Shown here in pieces: positions 1 through 9,292 of a stretch of 64,000 nt of DNA. How positions within the stretch are numbered: the stretch's first letter is position 1; each line of letters starts with the position of its first letter. This stretch comes from an uncultured Opitutales bacterium (GTDB lineage Bacteria > Verrucomicrobiota > Verrucomicrobiia > Opitutales > Intestinicryptomonadaceae). A program made the position numbers and the translations under genes. The notes below the pieces were generated by a model that had not been told where the DNA came from, ran no database searches, and saw only the letters and a program-made list of their open reading frames with translations. The DNA lies in contig CALXNZ010000006.1 of assembly GCA_944389885.1 (NCBI GenBank), forward strand, positions 41,666 to 105,665. Direction: 5' to 3'.

Positions 1-112
1 AAATATCCGTGACTCCGGCAGAACGCAATTTTTTATAACGGGCGGCAAGCTCGAAAACGCCTGCGGCTTCGGCGGGGGTAAAATCTGTATCTTTTAAAAA
101 TGATCTTGGCAT
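1..112 (-). CDS. argF: Ornithine carbamoyltransferase, N-terminal fragment
   Basis: About 37 N-terminal codons of a minus-strand gene cut off by the window edge. The peptide begins MPRSFLKDTDFTPAE and continues with a helical segment ending near RYKKLRSAGV, which fits the N-terminus of ornithine carbamoyltransferases (short leader to first strand, 'FL..D..P.E...L..LA..YK'). The ATG lies 2 bases beyond the argD stop, so the gene is the last visible member of the arginine operon and would convert ornithine plus carbamoyl phosphate to citrulline. The identification leans on both the peptide and the operon position, because only the N-terminus can be seen. Confidence 0.75.
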   Translation of the reverse strand, partial: MPRSFLKDTDFTPAEAAGVFELAARYKKLRSAGVTDI

Positions 113-114
113 TG

Positions 115-1317
115 TTAGAGTCCCTTCATTGTTTTATCGAAAATTTTCAAGGCTTTATCTATATCCGACTTTTTTATATTAAGAGGCGGCAGAAAACGCA
201 GGGCGTTTGATCCAGCGGGAATCAGGACAAGCCCGTTGGCGCGCAATTTGGAGCAAACTTCCGCGTTGGAAAGCGGCTCTTTAAAGAGCACGGCCCTCAT
301 CAAGCCGAGCCCTCTGGCAAGTTTTATTTTATCGGGATATTTCTTTGCGATTTCGTCGAGGCCTTTTCCCAAATAAGCCCCGAGTTTTTTTGCGTTTGCC
401 GCAAGCGAACAGCGGTCGAGCTCGTCAAGAGTCGCCAATGCCGCCGCGCAAGCCAGAGGATTTCCCCCGAAAGTTGTCCCGTGGGTTCCCGGAGTAAGAA
501 GATCCGCGCAAGTCTTTGAGAGCCATACGGCCCCTATGGGGAATCCGCCTCCCAAGCCCTTCGCCATGGATACTCCGTCGGCCTTTACCTTGTAGAGCTG
601 CGACGCCAAGAAAGCCCCACACCTGCCAAATCCGCATTGGACTTCGTCGAACAGCAACAAGGCGTTGTACTTATCGCATAGCTTGCGCAGGCCCTTTAAA
701 AATTCCGGTGTAGCGGGGGTGACACCGCTCTCTCCCTGCACGGGTTCCACGAGTACTGCCGCGACATCGTCGCCCATAAGCTTCTCAAAACTTTCGAGGT
801 CGTTGAAATTGCCGTATGAGAACCCGTCCAATAGGGGCGAAAAGCCCTTTTGGACTTTGTGTTGGGCAGTGGCTGCCAAAGCTCCGAGAGTGCGGCCGTG
901 AAAGCAATCAACCGCCGTCAATACCCTATATTTACGGCCTTCCTCCCCCGTCACCCGCATGCCGTGCAGACGGGCCACTTTCAGGAGAGCCTCGTTTGCC
1001 TCCGTGCCGCTATTGCAGATGAACGCGCGCCCCATTCCCACGGAACGCACTATTTTTTCCAAGAGATCCGCTTGCTGAGACGTGAGATAGAGATTGCTGC
1101 AATGCGCCATTTTCGAGGCCTGGGCGGCGACGGCTTTTACCCAACGAGGATTCGCATGCCCTATGCTGTTTACTGCGATACCCGCTCCGAAATCCAAATA
1201 TTTTTTCCCGTCGGCTCCGTATAAAACGCAGCCTTTGCCCCCCACCACTTCAAAGTCACGCACGCCGAAGTTTGGGGTGGCGTACTTTGCGTATTTCTCT
1301 TTTACGGTCATTTTCAT
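115..1317 (-). CDS. argD: Acetylornithine aminotransferase
   Basis: A 400-residue class-III PLP-dependent aminotransferase that makes N-acetylornithine from N-acetylglutamate semialdehyde in the arginine pathway. Visible hallmarks are the phosphate-binding NSGTEANEAL segment, the FDEVQCGFGRCG motif with the PLP-ring Asp, and the Schiff-base lysine in the SMAKGLGGGFPIGA stretch, followed by HGTTFGGNPLACAAA. The length is normal for ArgD. It sits 2 bases downstream of argB and 2 bases upstream of argF, so it is almost certainly cotranscribed with them. The family also contains GABA and succinylornithine transaminases, but the operon settles the role. A second Met (MTVKEK) two codons in is an equally possible start. 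Confidence 0.95.
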   Translation of the reverse strand: MKMTVKEKYAKYATPNFGVRDFEVVGGKGCVLYGADGKKYLDFGAGIAVNSIGHANPRWVKAVAAQASKMAHCSNLYLTSQQADLLEKIVRSVGMGRAFICNSGTEANEALLKVARLHGMRVTGEEGRKYRVLTAVDCFHGRTLGALAATAQHKVQKGFSPLLDGFSYGNFNDLESFEKLMGDDVAAVLVEPVQGESGVTPATPEFLKGLRKLCDKYNALLLFDEVQCGFGRCGAFLASQLYKVKADGVSMAKGLGGGFPIGAVWLSKTCADLLTPGTHGTTFGGNPLACAAALATLDELDRCSLAANAKKLGAYLGKGLDEIAKKYPDKIKLARGLGLMRAVLFKEPLSNAEVCSKLRANGLVLIPAGSNALRFLPPLNIKKSDIDKALKIFDKTMKGL

Positions 1318-1319
1318 AA

Positions 1320-2222
1320 TTAGATGGAATCGTTTACTATTTCTGTTCCTATGCCCTGGTCTGTGAATATCTCCAAAAGCAGGCTATGCGGCATATATCC
1401 GTCTATAAAGTGAACCCTGCGCACGCCATTCCTGAGGGCTTCTACGCCGCTATCAACCTTGGGCGTCATGCCTCCGCCTATCACTCCGCTCTCTTTTAGG
1501 GAATCCACCTGGCTCAATTTGAGATGCGATATCAATGTGGACGGATCCTTGGTATCGCGCATCAATCCCGCTACATCGCATAGAAACACGAGCCTGCGCG
1601 CCTGCAAAGCCCTTGCAACCGCCGCAGCAGCAACGTCCGCATTGGTATTGTAAACGAGCCCATTGTCGTCCAATGCTATCGGCGACACCACCGGAGTTTT
1701 GCCGTGCGCGAGAACGTCGAGAATATCGGCCGCATTCACCCTATAAACCTCTCCGACGAATCCCAAATCCAAGATTTCGCCCGAAGGGCCTTTAGAATAG
1801 TGCTTTTTGCATACCAAAACATCGTTTCCTCTGACAGACTGGGCCGGACAACCGTGAGAATCCAATAGCTTGCATATTTCCGAATTAACTTCGCCATTGA
1901 GAACATTCTCTACTATTTTTATGGCGTTTGCGTCAGTGACGCGCAATCCGTTTAGGAATTTTGCCTGAAGCCCCGACGCACTCATAGCCCTATTTATGGC
2001 CTTGCCGCCCCCGTGGACCACCACCACCCTTATGCCGACAGATGCCAAAAAGGCTATGTCTTGAGCCACCATTCCGCGGACTTCGGGGTTTGGATCGTCC
2101 ATAAACGCCCCGCCGTATTTCACCACGAAAACCGATCCCTTAAAGCGCTGTATGTACGGCAGAGCCTCTATAAGGATTCCCGCCTTTTTTGTAATTTCCA
2201 CAAAAGTATCCATATCATTCAA
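1320..2222 (-). CDS. argB: Acetylglutamate kinase
   Basis: A 300-residue amino-acid kinase family protein that phosphorylates N-acetylglutamate, usually the feedback-controlled step when arginine is made through the ArgJ cycle. It shows the glycine-rich VVKYGGAFM strand-loop, the VVHGGGKAIN substrate loop, NTNADVAAAAVA and the C-terminal GGGMTPKVDSGVEAL segment that shapes the ATP site. An N-terminal extension (MNDMDTFVEITKKAGILIEALPYIQRF) resembles the mobile helix of arginine-inhibitable hexameric NAGKs, so feedback inhibition is plausible (inference). The start overlaps the end of argJ very closely; MDTF three codons downstream is an alternative start. Confidence 0.95.
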   Translation of the reverse strand: MNDMDTFVEITKKAGILIEALPYIQRFKGSVFVVKYGGAFMDDPNPEVRGMVAQDIAFLASVGIRVVVVHGGGKAINRAMSASGLQAKFLNGLRVTDANAIKIVENVLNGEVNSEICKLLDSHGCPAQSVRGNDVLVCKKHYSKGPSGEILDLGFVGEVYRVNAADILDVLAHGKTPVVSPIALDDNGLVYNTNADVAAAAVARALQARRLVFLCDVAGLMRDTKDPSTLISHLKLSQVDSLKESGVIGGGMTPKVDSGVEALRNGVRRVHFIDGYMPHSLLLEIFTDQGIGTEIVNDSI

Positions 2223-2225
2223 AGG

Positions 2226-3458
2226 TTATTCGCCCTTATTGAAATCCACATAAGCCTCGGTAAGGTCGGTCGTCAGAAGGAAATCTTCAAACTCTCCCAT
2301 ATTGAGGTTCATATTTATAGTAAAAGTTTTATTGTTTACTATCTTGCGCCAAAGCTCCTTGTTGTGGCTCTGCGGACAGCCTTTTATTATAACGGGAGTT
2401 CCGTTATAATCGAGGTCTATCTTGGAAAAGTCTATGCCCGTGCGCGCGTATCCGGCCGAATCTGTGAGCCTGCCCCAATTCGGGTCTCCGCCATACCATG
2501 AAGCCTTCACCAATAGAGAATTCCCTATTGAACGGCATATCTTTTCGGCCTGCTCCGCGCTGCGCGCGCCTTTCACCTTAAGTTCGACAACCCTCGTAAT
2601 TTTTTCGCCGTCTCCAACTATCTTCCTGGCAAGGGACATGCAAACAGACTTCAAGGCCTCCTCAAAAGCCTCCTCTAAATCTCCGCCGTCTATTTCTACG
2701 CCGCCCGCTCCGCCGCAAAGGCAGAGAACAGTATCGTTTGTGCTCATATCACCATCGACGGAAATCCTATTGAAAGTCTTGGTTACAGCCCTCCTTAAAA
2801 TTTCTTTTAGACGAGGCTGTTCTATTGAGACGTCGCTGGCAATAAACGCAAGCATTGTAGCCATATTGGGCTCTATCATACCGGCGCCCTTGGCCATTCC
2901 GGCAACACAGAATTTCTTGCCGCCGCACTCGACTTTTGAAATGACCGTTTTTGGGCGGGTATCTGAAGTCATTATCGCATGGGCGGCCGCGGCGCTTGCG
3001 CTGTCGGAGTCGGAAAGATTTGAAAATGCAGTGTCGATTCCGCGCTCGAGCTTTTCCATGGGCATAAATTCGCCTATGCGGCCCGTAGAGCAGACAAGTA
3101 TCTGGTTTTCGTCAACTCCGAACTTCCCCGCCAAGTACGCGCAAGTATCCCTTGCGTCTTTCAGGCCGCGCTCGCCGGTGCAGGCGTTCGCGTTCCCGCT
3201 GTTGGCGACTATCGCCTTTACTTTGCCGCAACGGGAGAGATGCTCCATATCCACATAAACTGGCGCCGCTTTAACATCGTTTGTCGTAAAAACCCCCGCT
3301 GCAGTCGCCGGAGTATCCGAGCATATCAGAGCCACATCAAGACGCTCCAAATCAGCGTTTCCGCGTATATTGCAGGCGACTCCCGCCACCTTGAACCCCT
3401 TTACAAGACCAAGCCCGGAGACGTCCTCCAATGTTTCAATTTTAAAATTCTTACTCAT
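2226..3458 (-). CDS. argJ: Bifunctional ornithine acetyltransferase / N-acetylglutamate synthase
   Basis: A 410-residue ArgJ that recycles the acetyl group from N-acetylornithine to glutamate. The autocleavage site is visible as MIEPNMATMLAFI, where the Thr becomes the N-terminal nucleophile of the beta chain, and the oxyanion-hole segment is ICSTGRIGEFMP (usual form: CSTGVIG). The IVANSGNANACTG segment is typical of the family. No argA or argE is present in this operon, which suggests the cyclic pathway and possibly a bifunctional enzyme able to prime with acetyl-CoA, but sequence alone cannot separate mono- from bifunctional ArgJ. It lies between argC (33 bases upstream) and argB (3 bases downstream). 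Confidence 0.94.
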   Translation of the reverse strand: MSKNFKIETLEDVSGLGLVKGFKVAGVACNIRGNADLERLDVALICSDTPATAAGVFTTNDVKAAPVYVDMEHLSRCGKVKAIVANSGNANACTGERGLKDARDTCAYLAGKFGVDENQILVCSTGRIGEFMPMEKLERGIDTAFSNLSDSDSASAAAAHAIMTSDTRPKTVISKVECGGKKFCVAGMAKGAGMIEPNMATMLAFIASDVSIEQPRLKEILRRAVTKTFNRISVDGDMSTNDTVLCLCGGAGGVEIDGGDLEEAFEEALKSVCMSLARKIVGDGEKITRVVELKVKGARSAEQAEKICRSIGNSLLVKASWYGGDPNWGRLTDSAGYARTGIDFSKIDLDYNGTPVIIKGCPQSHNKELWRKIVNNKTFTINMNLNMGEFEDFLLTTDLTEAYVDFNKGE

Positions 3459-3491
3459 AATATCCCTAATAAAATATTTTAACTATTCCGA

Positions 3492-4529
3492 CTAAAGCAA
3501 TCCGGAAGTTTCTCCCAATCCGAAGATAAGATTCATAATCTGAACAGCCTGCCCGCTGGCTCCCTTCACAAGATTGTCTATAACGCTGCATATAACAAGA
3601 TTTTTTGTCCGAGGATCGTAGGCTGCAGATATGTCGCAACGATTCGTTCCGCAAACGTGCAGAGTGTCCGGATAGATGCCGGATTCAAGCACGTTTACAA
3701 ACGGTTTTTGCGCGTAGTAGCCGTTCCACACATCATAGACTTTTTCCACTCCTTCAAACTTAGCAGGAAGGGTGATTGTGGTATAAATACCTCTTGTCAT
3801 CGGCGCCAAATGCGGGTTAAACTGCACCACTACGGTCTTTCCGGCAGCTATGGATAGCTCCTCCTCTATCTCCGAAAGATGCCTGTGCTTTATCAGCCCG
3901 TAAGCTTTGGCGCTCTCGTTTCTCTCGCAGAATGCGTAGTCTAAAGACGCCTTTTTGCCCGCTCCGGATACGCCGCTATAAGAATCTATCACGATTCTTT
4001 CCCCGTCTATAATCCCTTCGCGCAAAAGAGGCGTAAGAGGTATTTGTATGCTTGTGGGATAACATCCGGCACACGCTATGAGCTTTTCGTCACCATTTAG
4101 AGGGAACAACTCCGGAATTGTATATTTGCCCATTTCGAGCAAGTCCGGAGCCTTGTGTTCCTCGTTGTAATATTGCCTGTAAATATCGAGACTATGCAGG
4201 CGGAAATCCGCCGACAAATCTATAACCTTTCCGCCGGCTTCTATTATAGCCCTCGCGTATTCGGCGGCCGCGCCGTGCGGGAGCGCCAAGAACCACACGT
4301 CTATATCCGACATTTCTGCGCACTTGGCCGGATCGGAATTTACGAATTCCAATTCCGGATTCAATAGATGGCGCAAGCCCGGCATATTGTCCGCGACTTT
4401 AGTGCCCGCAAGGCTCCGGGAAGTGACGCAGGCAAGTTCCGCGCCCGAATGTTTGGACAGGAGCTTTACAAGTTCCACTCCGGCGTATCCAGACGCCCCG
4501 ACAATCCCGACTCGTATTTTTCTCGACAT
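3492..4529 (-). CDS. argC: N-acetyl-gamma-glutamyl-phosphate reductase
   Basis: A 345-residue NADPH-dependent reductase for the third step of arginine synthesis. The N-terminus MSRKIRVGIVGASGYAG is the Rossmann dinucleotide loop, and the catalytic Cys is in IACAGCYPTSIQIPL. The SYSGVSGAGKKASL and HRHLSEIEEEL segments are also family hallmarks. The start was placed at 4529 because the longer open frame (to 4610) would run through the rpsI terminator hairpin and add 27 residues with no family match. It is the first gene of argCJBDF and is separated from rpsI by that terminator, so it probably has its own promoter in the short space upstream. No arginine operator was recognised. Confidence 0.95.
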   Translation of the reverse strand: MSRKIRVGIVGASGYAGVELVKLLSKHSGAELACVTSRSLAGTKVADNMPGLRHLLNPELEFVNSDPAKCAEMSDIDVWFLALPHGAAAEYARAIIEAGGKVIDLSADFRLHSLDIYRQYYNEEHKAPDLLEMGKYTIPELFPLNGDEKLIACAGCYPTSIQIPLTPLLREGIIDGERIVIDSYSGVSGAGKKASLDYAFCERNESAKAYGLIKHRHLSEIEEELSIAAGKTVVVQFNPHLAPMTRGIYTTITLPAKFEGVEKVYDVWNGYYAQKPFVNVLESGIYPDTLHVCGTNRCDISAAYDPRTKNLVICSVIDNLVKGASGQAVQIMNLIFGLGETSGLL

Positions 4530-4556
4530 TATTTTTACCCCGATTTTGAGATGATT

Positions 4557-4595
4557 TAAAAAGCACAAAAGCCCCTCCGCAGTCGCGGAAGGGCT
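4557..4595 (-). terminator. Rho-independent terminator after rpsI
   Basis: On the minus strand an 11-bp stem (AGCCCTTCCGC / GCGGAGGGGCT, one G-U pair) closes on a four-base GACT loop and is followed by a T-rich tract TTTTGTGCTTTTT. It lies 22 bases after the rpsI stop and ends transcription of rplM-rpsI before argC. Confidence 0.85.
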
Positions 4596-4616
4596 CCAGA
4601 TAAAAAACAAAACAGA

Positions 4617-5009
4617 TTAACGCTTTGAGAACTGGAAACGCTTGCGCGCGCCCGGCTGGCCGGATTTCTTTCTTTCTTTCGCCCTCGGATCTCGAGTGAT
4701 GAGACCGGCCTTTTTCAAGGCAGGGCGGAGAGACGCGTCCATTTTTTCAAGGGCGCGGGCCAATCCGTGGCTTATGGCGCCAGCCTGTCCAACTGGGCCG
4801 CCGCCTTTCACATTTATATCCGCATCTATCGCAGAGGCCATATCGACCGTCTGGAGTGGGCGAAGCGCAGTACTTGCCAACTGTTCGGTATAGCAGTATT
4901 CGCTTATGGGCTTGTCGTTTACGGTGATCTTGCCGCTGCCTCTTGCAAGGCGCACGCGCGCCACAGAAGTTTTACGACGTCCTACTGAAACAAATATTTC
5001 GGCACTCAT
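4617..5009 (-). CDS. rpsI: 30S ribosomal protein S9 (uS9)
   Basis: A 130-residue protein with the full S9 pattern: an N-terminal VGRRKTSVARVRL start, the VKGGGPVGQAGAISHGLARAL core, and a basic tail ending GQPGARKRFQFSKR. The C-terminal KR reaches the P-site tRNA in ribosomes of known structure. It lies 2 bases downstream of rplM, the usual bacterial pairing. Confidence 0.98.
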   Translation of the reverse strand: MSAEIFVSVGRRKTSVARVRLARGSGKITVNDKPISEYCYTEQLASTALRPLQTVDMASAIDADINVKGGGPVGQAGAISHGLARALEKMDASLRPALKKAGLITRDPRAKERKKSGQPGARKRFQFSKR

Positions 5010-5011
5010 GA

Positions 5012-5437
5012 TTAGAATTTAAAGGGTTGTGGATTCTGGGCCGCATGCGGATGTTCGGGCCCCGCGTAAACGTGGAGCTTTTTAAACATTGCCTCGGCCA
5101 ATTTATTTTTTGGAAGCATTCCTTTTACCGCAGCCTCTATTATATACTGGGGTTTGCGCGCGCGAAATTCCGAAAGCTTTACATATTTTTCCCCGCCCAC
5201 ATAGCCGGTGTAGAACATGTATTCTTTCTTGTTTTCCTTATTGCCGGTGACGCGCACCTTTTCGGCGTTTACCACTATTACATTGTCGCCGCAATCCACA
5301 TTGGGCGTATAGCACGGCTTATGGCGGCCGCGAAGCACATTGGCTATTTTTACGGCGAGACGTCCCAAGATTTGGTCGCTGGCGTCCACCACATACCACT
5401 GTCTCTGCTCGGGTTTTTTGGCTGTTGTTGTTTTCAT
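5012..5437 (-). CDS. rplM: 50S ribosomal protein L13 (uL13)
   Basis: A 141-residue L13. Visible landmarks are [24 protein letters not shown] near the N-terminus, the [25 protein letters not shown] block, [25 protein letters not shown], and the terminal NPQPFKF. The start was set at MKTTTAKK (5437) rather than the longer frame to 5476, because the extra 13 residues have no family counterpart and a GAAAG stretch sits a few bases upstream. It is the first gene of the rplM-rpsI unit. Confidence 0.97.
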   Translation of the reverse strand: MKTTTAKKPEQRQWYVVDASDQILGRLAVKIANVLRGRHKPCYTPNVDCGDNVIVVNAEKVRVTGNKENKKEYMFYTGYVGGEKYVKLSEFRARKPQYIIEAAVKGMLPKNKLAEAMFKKLHVYAGPEHPHAAQNPQPFKF

Positions 5438-5666
5438 TTGACTATCTTTCAGGCGGATATTTTCCGCCTCGTACACTTTTTATAAACTTTTGGAGCTTAT
5501 CGCCAAAACGTCAACTGGCCGCGTTTCGGGACAAACGCGCAGACGCTCAAGTTTACACTCCCGCTTTTTTGAGTGACAAGAACAAACCAGATTGTTCTTT
5601 TAAACTACCATGTCAACATTTTATTTGTTTTTTATTTTACAATATTTAAGCCAAATAAAATGCTTT

Positions 5667-6680
5667 TCATTTTGCAGTTTCCGCGCGCAAAGACTTGCCC
5701 AGCTGCTGGGCTATAATCGAAACTATGACAAGCTGCAAGGCGTGGTATATCATCGTAGGCAACAATATGACCCCCAACACTGTGGAATTACCGAATATCA
5801 CTCTCGACATTATTGTGCCGTGCACCAAAGACTTTTTCGACCCGCAAAACAAAACCGCTATGGTGTCGGGACGATTCAACCCTATCGCCCTGCAAATGGC
5901 GAGAATTATGCCGAACACCAGAAAGAACAGCGCCAAAAGACCCGCGAACAGCCATATAAGATTCAGCAGAGGAAACCCGTCGAACATTCCGTCGTGGAAG
6001 GAATCGCAAAAAGACGTATAAACTATCAATATTATAACGCTCTGATCGAAGTTGCGAAGCGCTTTCTTGTGGGCCACTGCGAAGGAGTTAAAGCGGTCGT
6101 TTAGAAGCAATCCGGCCACTATGGGGACTATCACTTGCAAAACGAGCTTGAAAACTATGTCTCCCATGCCCGCCGATCCTTCTATATTGTCGAGATACAT
6201 GCCCATCCAAAGAGGCGTGATAAACACGCCCAGCAGGCTTGAAACCGACGCGTTGAATATGGCCACGGGAATATTTCCCCCAGCCAAGGAAACCATCACC
6301 ACCGAAGACGACACAGTCGATGGAAGCGCCGCCAAAAAAAACACGCCCATCCAAAGATAGTAATGCGGATTATCCGAAGATATCCCCCCCGCGTACATGG
6401 CCAGCAACACTATAATCGGAAACAAGACAAACGTCGAAAAGTGGACGAGCGCATGCAGTTTTATATTAACCAATCCCGCCACGAGTTCGCGTTTGTCTAT
6501 ACGCAGCCCGTAGAAGAAGAAAATGAAAGCCATGCCCAAGTTTGCGACGTCGCCGAGGCAAAACGGCTCGCGCTTCATGCCGATTTCAGGATCGAGCCAC
6601 GCAAGAAAAATCGAGGCGAGCAAAATTACTATAAAAGGCTCGAGCCCGACGCGCCCGAGCGCCTTCAACACGGCATTCAT
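5667..6680 (-). CDS. Bile acid:sodium symporter (BASS) family membrane protein, YfeH/Rch1-like
   Basis: A 337-residue polytopic membrane protein with about nine to ten hydrophobic segments. It resembles the SBF-like/YfeH-Rch1 branch: an early WLDPEIGM segment, FFFYGLRIDKREL with a membrane-embedded charged turn, the LAALPSTVSSSVVMVSLAGGN stretch (the cross-over Thr-Val-Ser-Ser-Ser region typical of this branch), and FCGSKKSLVHG near the C-terminus. The substrate cannot be read from sequence; relatives transport anions or influence calcium handling, and bile acid itself is unlikely. It starts 18 bases after the protease gene stop, so the two are probably cotranscribed. Confidence 0.8.
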   Translation of the reverse strand: MNAVLKALGRVGLEPFIVILLASIFLAWLDPEIGMKREPFCLGDVANLGMAFIFFFYGLRIDKRELVAGLVNIKLHALVHFSTFVLFPIIVLLAMYAGGISSDNPHYYLWMGVFFLAALPSTVSSSVVMVSLAGGNIPVAIFNASVSSLLGVFITPLWMGMYLDNIEGSAGMGDIVFKLVLQVIVPIVAGLLLNDRFNSFAVAHKKALRNFDQSVIILIVYTSFCDSFHDGMFDGFPLLNLIWLFAGLLALFFLVFGIILAICRAIGLNRPDTIAVLFCGSKKSLVHGTIMSRVIFGNSTVLGVILLPTMIYHALQLVIVSIIAQQLGKSLRAETAK

Positions 6681-6698
6681 TGCATATTTCCCCCGTTT

Positions 6699-9149
6699 TT
6701 ACTTCCCGGAGGGGGATTTTGAATCCCCGGACTTTGACGCGTCAACGAGACCTATCCAATCCGACATAATCCGCAGAGCCTCGCGCAACTGCACATCGAA
6801 ATCCGGAACATCTTCGTCGTCGTCCCCGCCGCCGAGAGATTCAAATTTAGAGTTCTTGCGGGTTTTAGATTTTACAGAAGATTTGTCGTCCGATTTTTTT
6901 TCTTTGCCCCCGCCCGCGGCTTCTTTTTCGGAATCCTTAAGAGCTTTTTCTTTTGCGGCAGTTTCTTTGGCGCTTTCAAGAAGAATCTCCTCCTTTTTAA
7001 AATTGTTTACGGCCAACTCTTTCTGCCTTGATTTCATCTTATCGTTAAAGTCTTCGTCGGCTTTAAGTTCCGCCTCGCGCTCTTTGAGATTCAAGCTCCA
7101 GTCTTTTTTATCCTGCAATTTCTTAACCCAATTTATGCGCTCGTTCCACACTTTAAATTCTTCAAGCTTGGATTGGCGTTCCTTGGACAGCTCGGTCAGC
7201 TTTTTCATAAGGGCGTCGGCCTCTCCCTTCGGCAGGCCGTATCCCCAAAGCTCCGAGATTCCGTCAGGACTGATACTGTCCCACTTGAGGGCGTAATCCT
7301 TATATTCCTCGCCTATCTCCATATAATCGTAAACCGAAGGCAGAATTATGTCGGAATGAACTCCCTTTACCTGAATAGAAGCCCCGCTTGGAGCGTACCA
7401 CTTCTGAATTGTGACTTTTGCGGCGGACTTCTGCTCGGGATCAAAGTTTTCCAAATGATAAACCGCCTGCACGGTGCCTTTGCCGTGAGTGCTCTTGTCT
7501 CCGACTATAATCGCGCGCTGGTGGTCCTGCAAAGCTCCCGCCACAATCTCCGCCGCAGAAGCCGACAAGCGGCTCACTAAAATTATCAATGGCTTATCCC
7601 ATACCAACTTAGGATTTTCATCATGCAATTTATTAGTATTGCCGGAGGCGTCCCTGACTTGCACTACGGGCCCCGTCTTTATAAACAATCCGGCCAAATC
7701 AACGGCCTCGTTTAAGAAACCACCGCCATTGCGACGCAAATCAAGAATAAGGCCCTGCGCCCCCATTTTATTCAGCTTCACCAACAGCTCTTCCACGTCT
7801 TTTGTCGTGCTGAAGCCTTTAGCATGCCCTTCCGACACGCCGCCCTCTCCGTAGAAGGCCGGCAAATCTATTACTCCTATCGGAACGGTTTTATCTCCCA
7901 CCGGAACAGTATATATTTCGGCTCTTGCAAGTTTTGTGGTCAATTTTATTTCGCGGCGCACGAGCGTGACAATCTTGCGCGCCGACGGATTTGAAGCCGG
8001 CTCTATTAAAAGCCTAACTTTTGTACCCTCCTCGCCGCGTATCATCTTCACGGTCTTGCGCAATTTCATTCCTATAACATCTACCATAGGACCTGTCTCT
8101 TGCCCAACCGCCACAATCTTATCGCCAGGCTTCAGCTGCTTGCACTCCTCCGCGGGGCCCCCTGCCATCAATTCCGCAAGCGTACAATAACCGTCCTTAT
8201 CCTGAAGGAGAGCTCCTATTCCCACAAGGGCGTTGCGGACGGATATGTCGAACTCCTCGAGATAATACTCCGACAGAAATGCGGAATGGGGATCGTAAAG
8301 GCGCGACAATGTATTCAAGTAAATCTCTTGAATTTCAATAGGATCCGTCTTGCGATAGTTGTCCACTATGCGCTCATAGCGCTTTAAGACCTCCGCCTTA
8401 GCTTCGGCCAAGCGCTCCTCGAAAGTTTTCGGCTCTTCTTTGCGTTCCTCATCGAGTTCCTTGACTTCTTGGGCTACCGACTCGCCGGATTCGGGTATGT
8501 CTTTTTTCAGGGGTTTACCTTGAGGATCAAGAGCTTTTTCGACCTCGAGCTCGTCTTCGGAAGTCGCCTCGTCTTCATGGCCTATCATCTGGTTTATTAT
8601 ATCGTATTCCAGGCGCTTATTCCACAGGGCGTCGGCTTCGGCATTGTCCTTGGGCCAATCCTCCTTGCTGCGATCCGGACGAAAGGTCTCGGCGTTTTCA
8701 AGGTCAAACGGCTCATTCATGCGTTTCTTTATCCACGCTATGCGGGCCTCGGCCCTCTCGAGAAATTTTTCGTAAATGGAGTAGGCCGGCAAGAGAGTTC
8801 CCTGCCTCAACATTATGTCCACAGAAGGCGCAAAGAAATCCTGATAGCGCTGGACATCTTCGGCCGTAAAAAACAACTTGAAGAAATCCAAATTTTGCAT
8901 GTATTCGCGCAAAAATTCGCGGGCGTCGAGTTCGGAAACCGGCGTCTTCAAGTAGTGCCCACGCTCCATGAGGAACACCAGATAGCGGGTCTCGTTGCGC
9001 ATTTTCGGCGTGGTCTGCAAGGACATCGGCGAAGTCTTTGCCGACGCGGGAGCCTGAACTTCAGGCTCCGCCCACGCGCAAAACCCGAACACGGCCGCAG
9101 CCGCGAACACCAATATCCTAAACATAGCTTTTTTGATATTATCCACCAT
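6699..9149 (-). CDS. prc: Tail-specific (Prc/Tsp) S41 carboxy-terminal protease
   Basis: An 816-residue envelope protease. Order: signal peptide (about 1-27, KKAMFRILVFAAAAVFGFCAWA), a long helical N-terminal region with an acidic low-complexity stretch (about 190-245), a PDZ domain (about 305-390, GIGALL...PGDKIVAVG), and the S41 catalytic core with the Ser-Lys dyad at Ser531 (SASAAE) and Lys557 (STHGKGTVQ). It closes with a lysine/glutamate-rich helical tail and a basic/acidic low-complexity end. This matches the long Prc architecture of E. coli Tsp, which trims or degrades periplasmic proteins with exposed C-termini. The start is uncertain: 9173, 9149 and 9125 are all possible; 9149 keeps a good n-region and signal peptide. 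Confidence 0.92.
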   Translation of the reverse strand: MVDNIKKAMFRILVFAAAAVFGFCAWAEPEVQAPASAKTSPMSLQTTPKMRNETRYLVFLMERGHYLKTPVSELDAREFLREYMQNLDFFKLFFTAEDVQRYQDFFAPSVDIMLRQGTLLPAYSIYEKFLERAEARIAWIKKRMNEPFDLENAETFRPDRSKEDWPKDNAEADALWNKRLEYDIINQMIGHEDEATSEDELEVEKALDPQGKPLKKDIPESGESVAQEVKELDEERKEEPKTFEERLAEAKAEVLKRYERIVDNYRKTDPIEIQEIYLNTLSRLYDPHSAFLSEYYLEEFDISVRNALVGIGALLQDKDGYCTLAELMAGGPAEECKQLKPGDKIVAVGQETGPMVDVIGMKLRKTVKMIRGEEGTKVRLLIEPASNPSARKIVTLVRREIKLTTKLARAEIYTVPVGDKTVPIGVIDLPAFYGEGGVSEGHAKGFSTTKDVEELLVKLNKMGAQGLILDLRRNGGGFLNEAVDLAGLFIKTGPVVQVRDASGNTNKLHDENPKLVWDKPLIILVSRLSASAAEIVAGALQDHQRAIIVGDKSTHGKGTVQAVYHLENFDPEQKSAAKVTIQKWYAPSGASIQVKGVHSDIILPSVYDYMEIGEEYKDYALKWDSISPDGISELWGYGLPKGEADALMKKLTELSKERQSKLEEFKVWNERINWVKKLQDKKDWSLNLKEREAELKADEDFNDKMKSRQKELAVNNFKKEEILLESAKETAAKEKALKDSEKEAAGGGKEKKSDDKSSVKSKTRKNSKFESLGGGDDDEDVPDFDVQLREALRIMSDWIGLVDASKSGDSKSPSGK

Positions 9150-9292
9150 ATGTAATATATAAAAGCATTTCATTCCGACATTGCCGGATAATCAAATAAA
9201 AAATACTTTTCGTGTTTTTTGACAAGTATTACCGGCCAGCGTTCCGAAAAAGCTTGAAGCGGGCCTTCTTATCTCCACTATCCCAAATATCT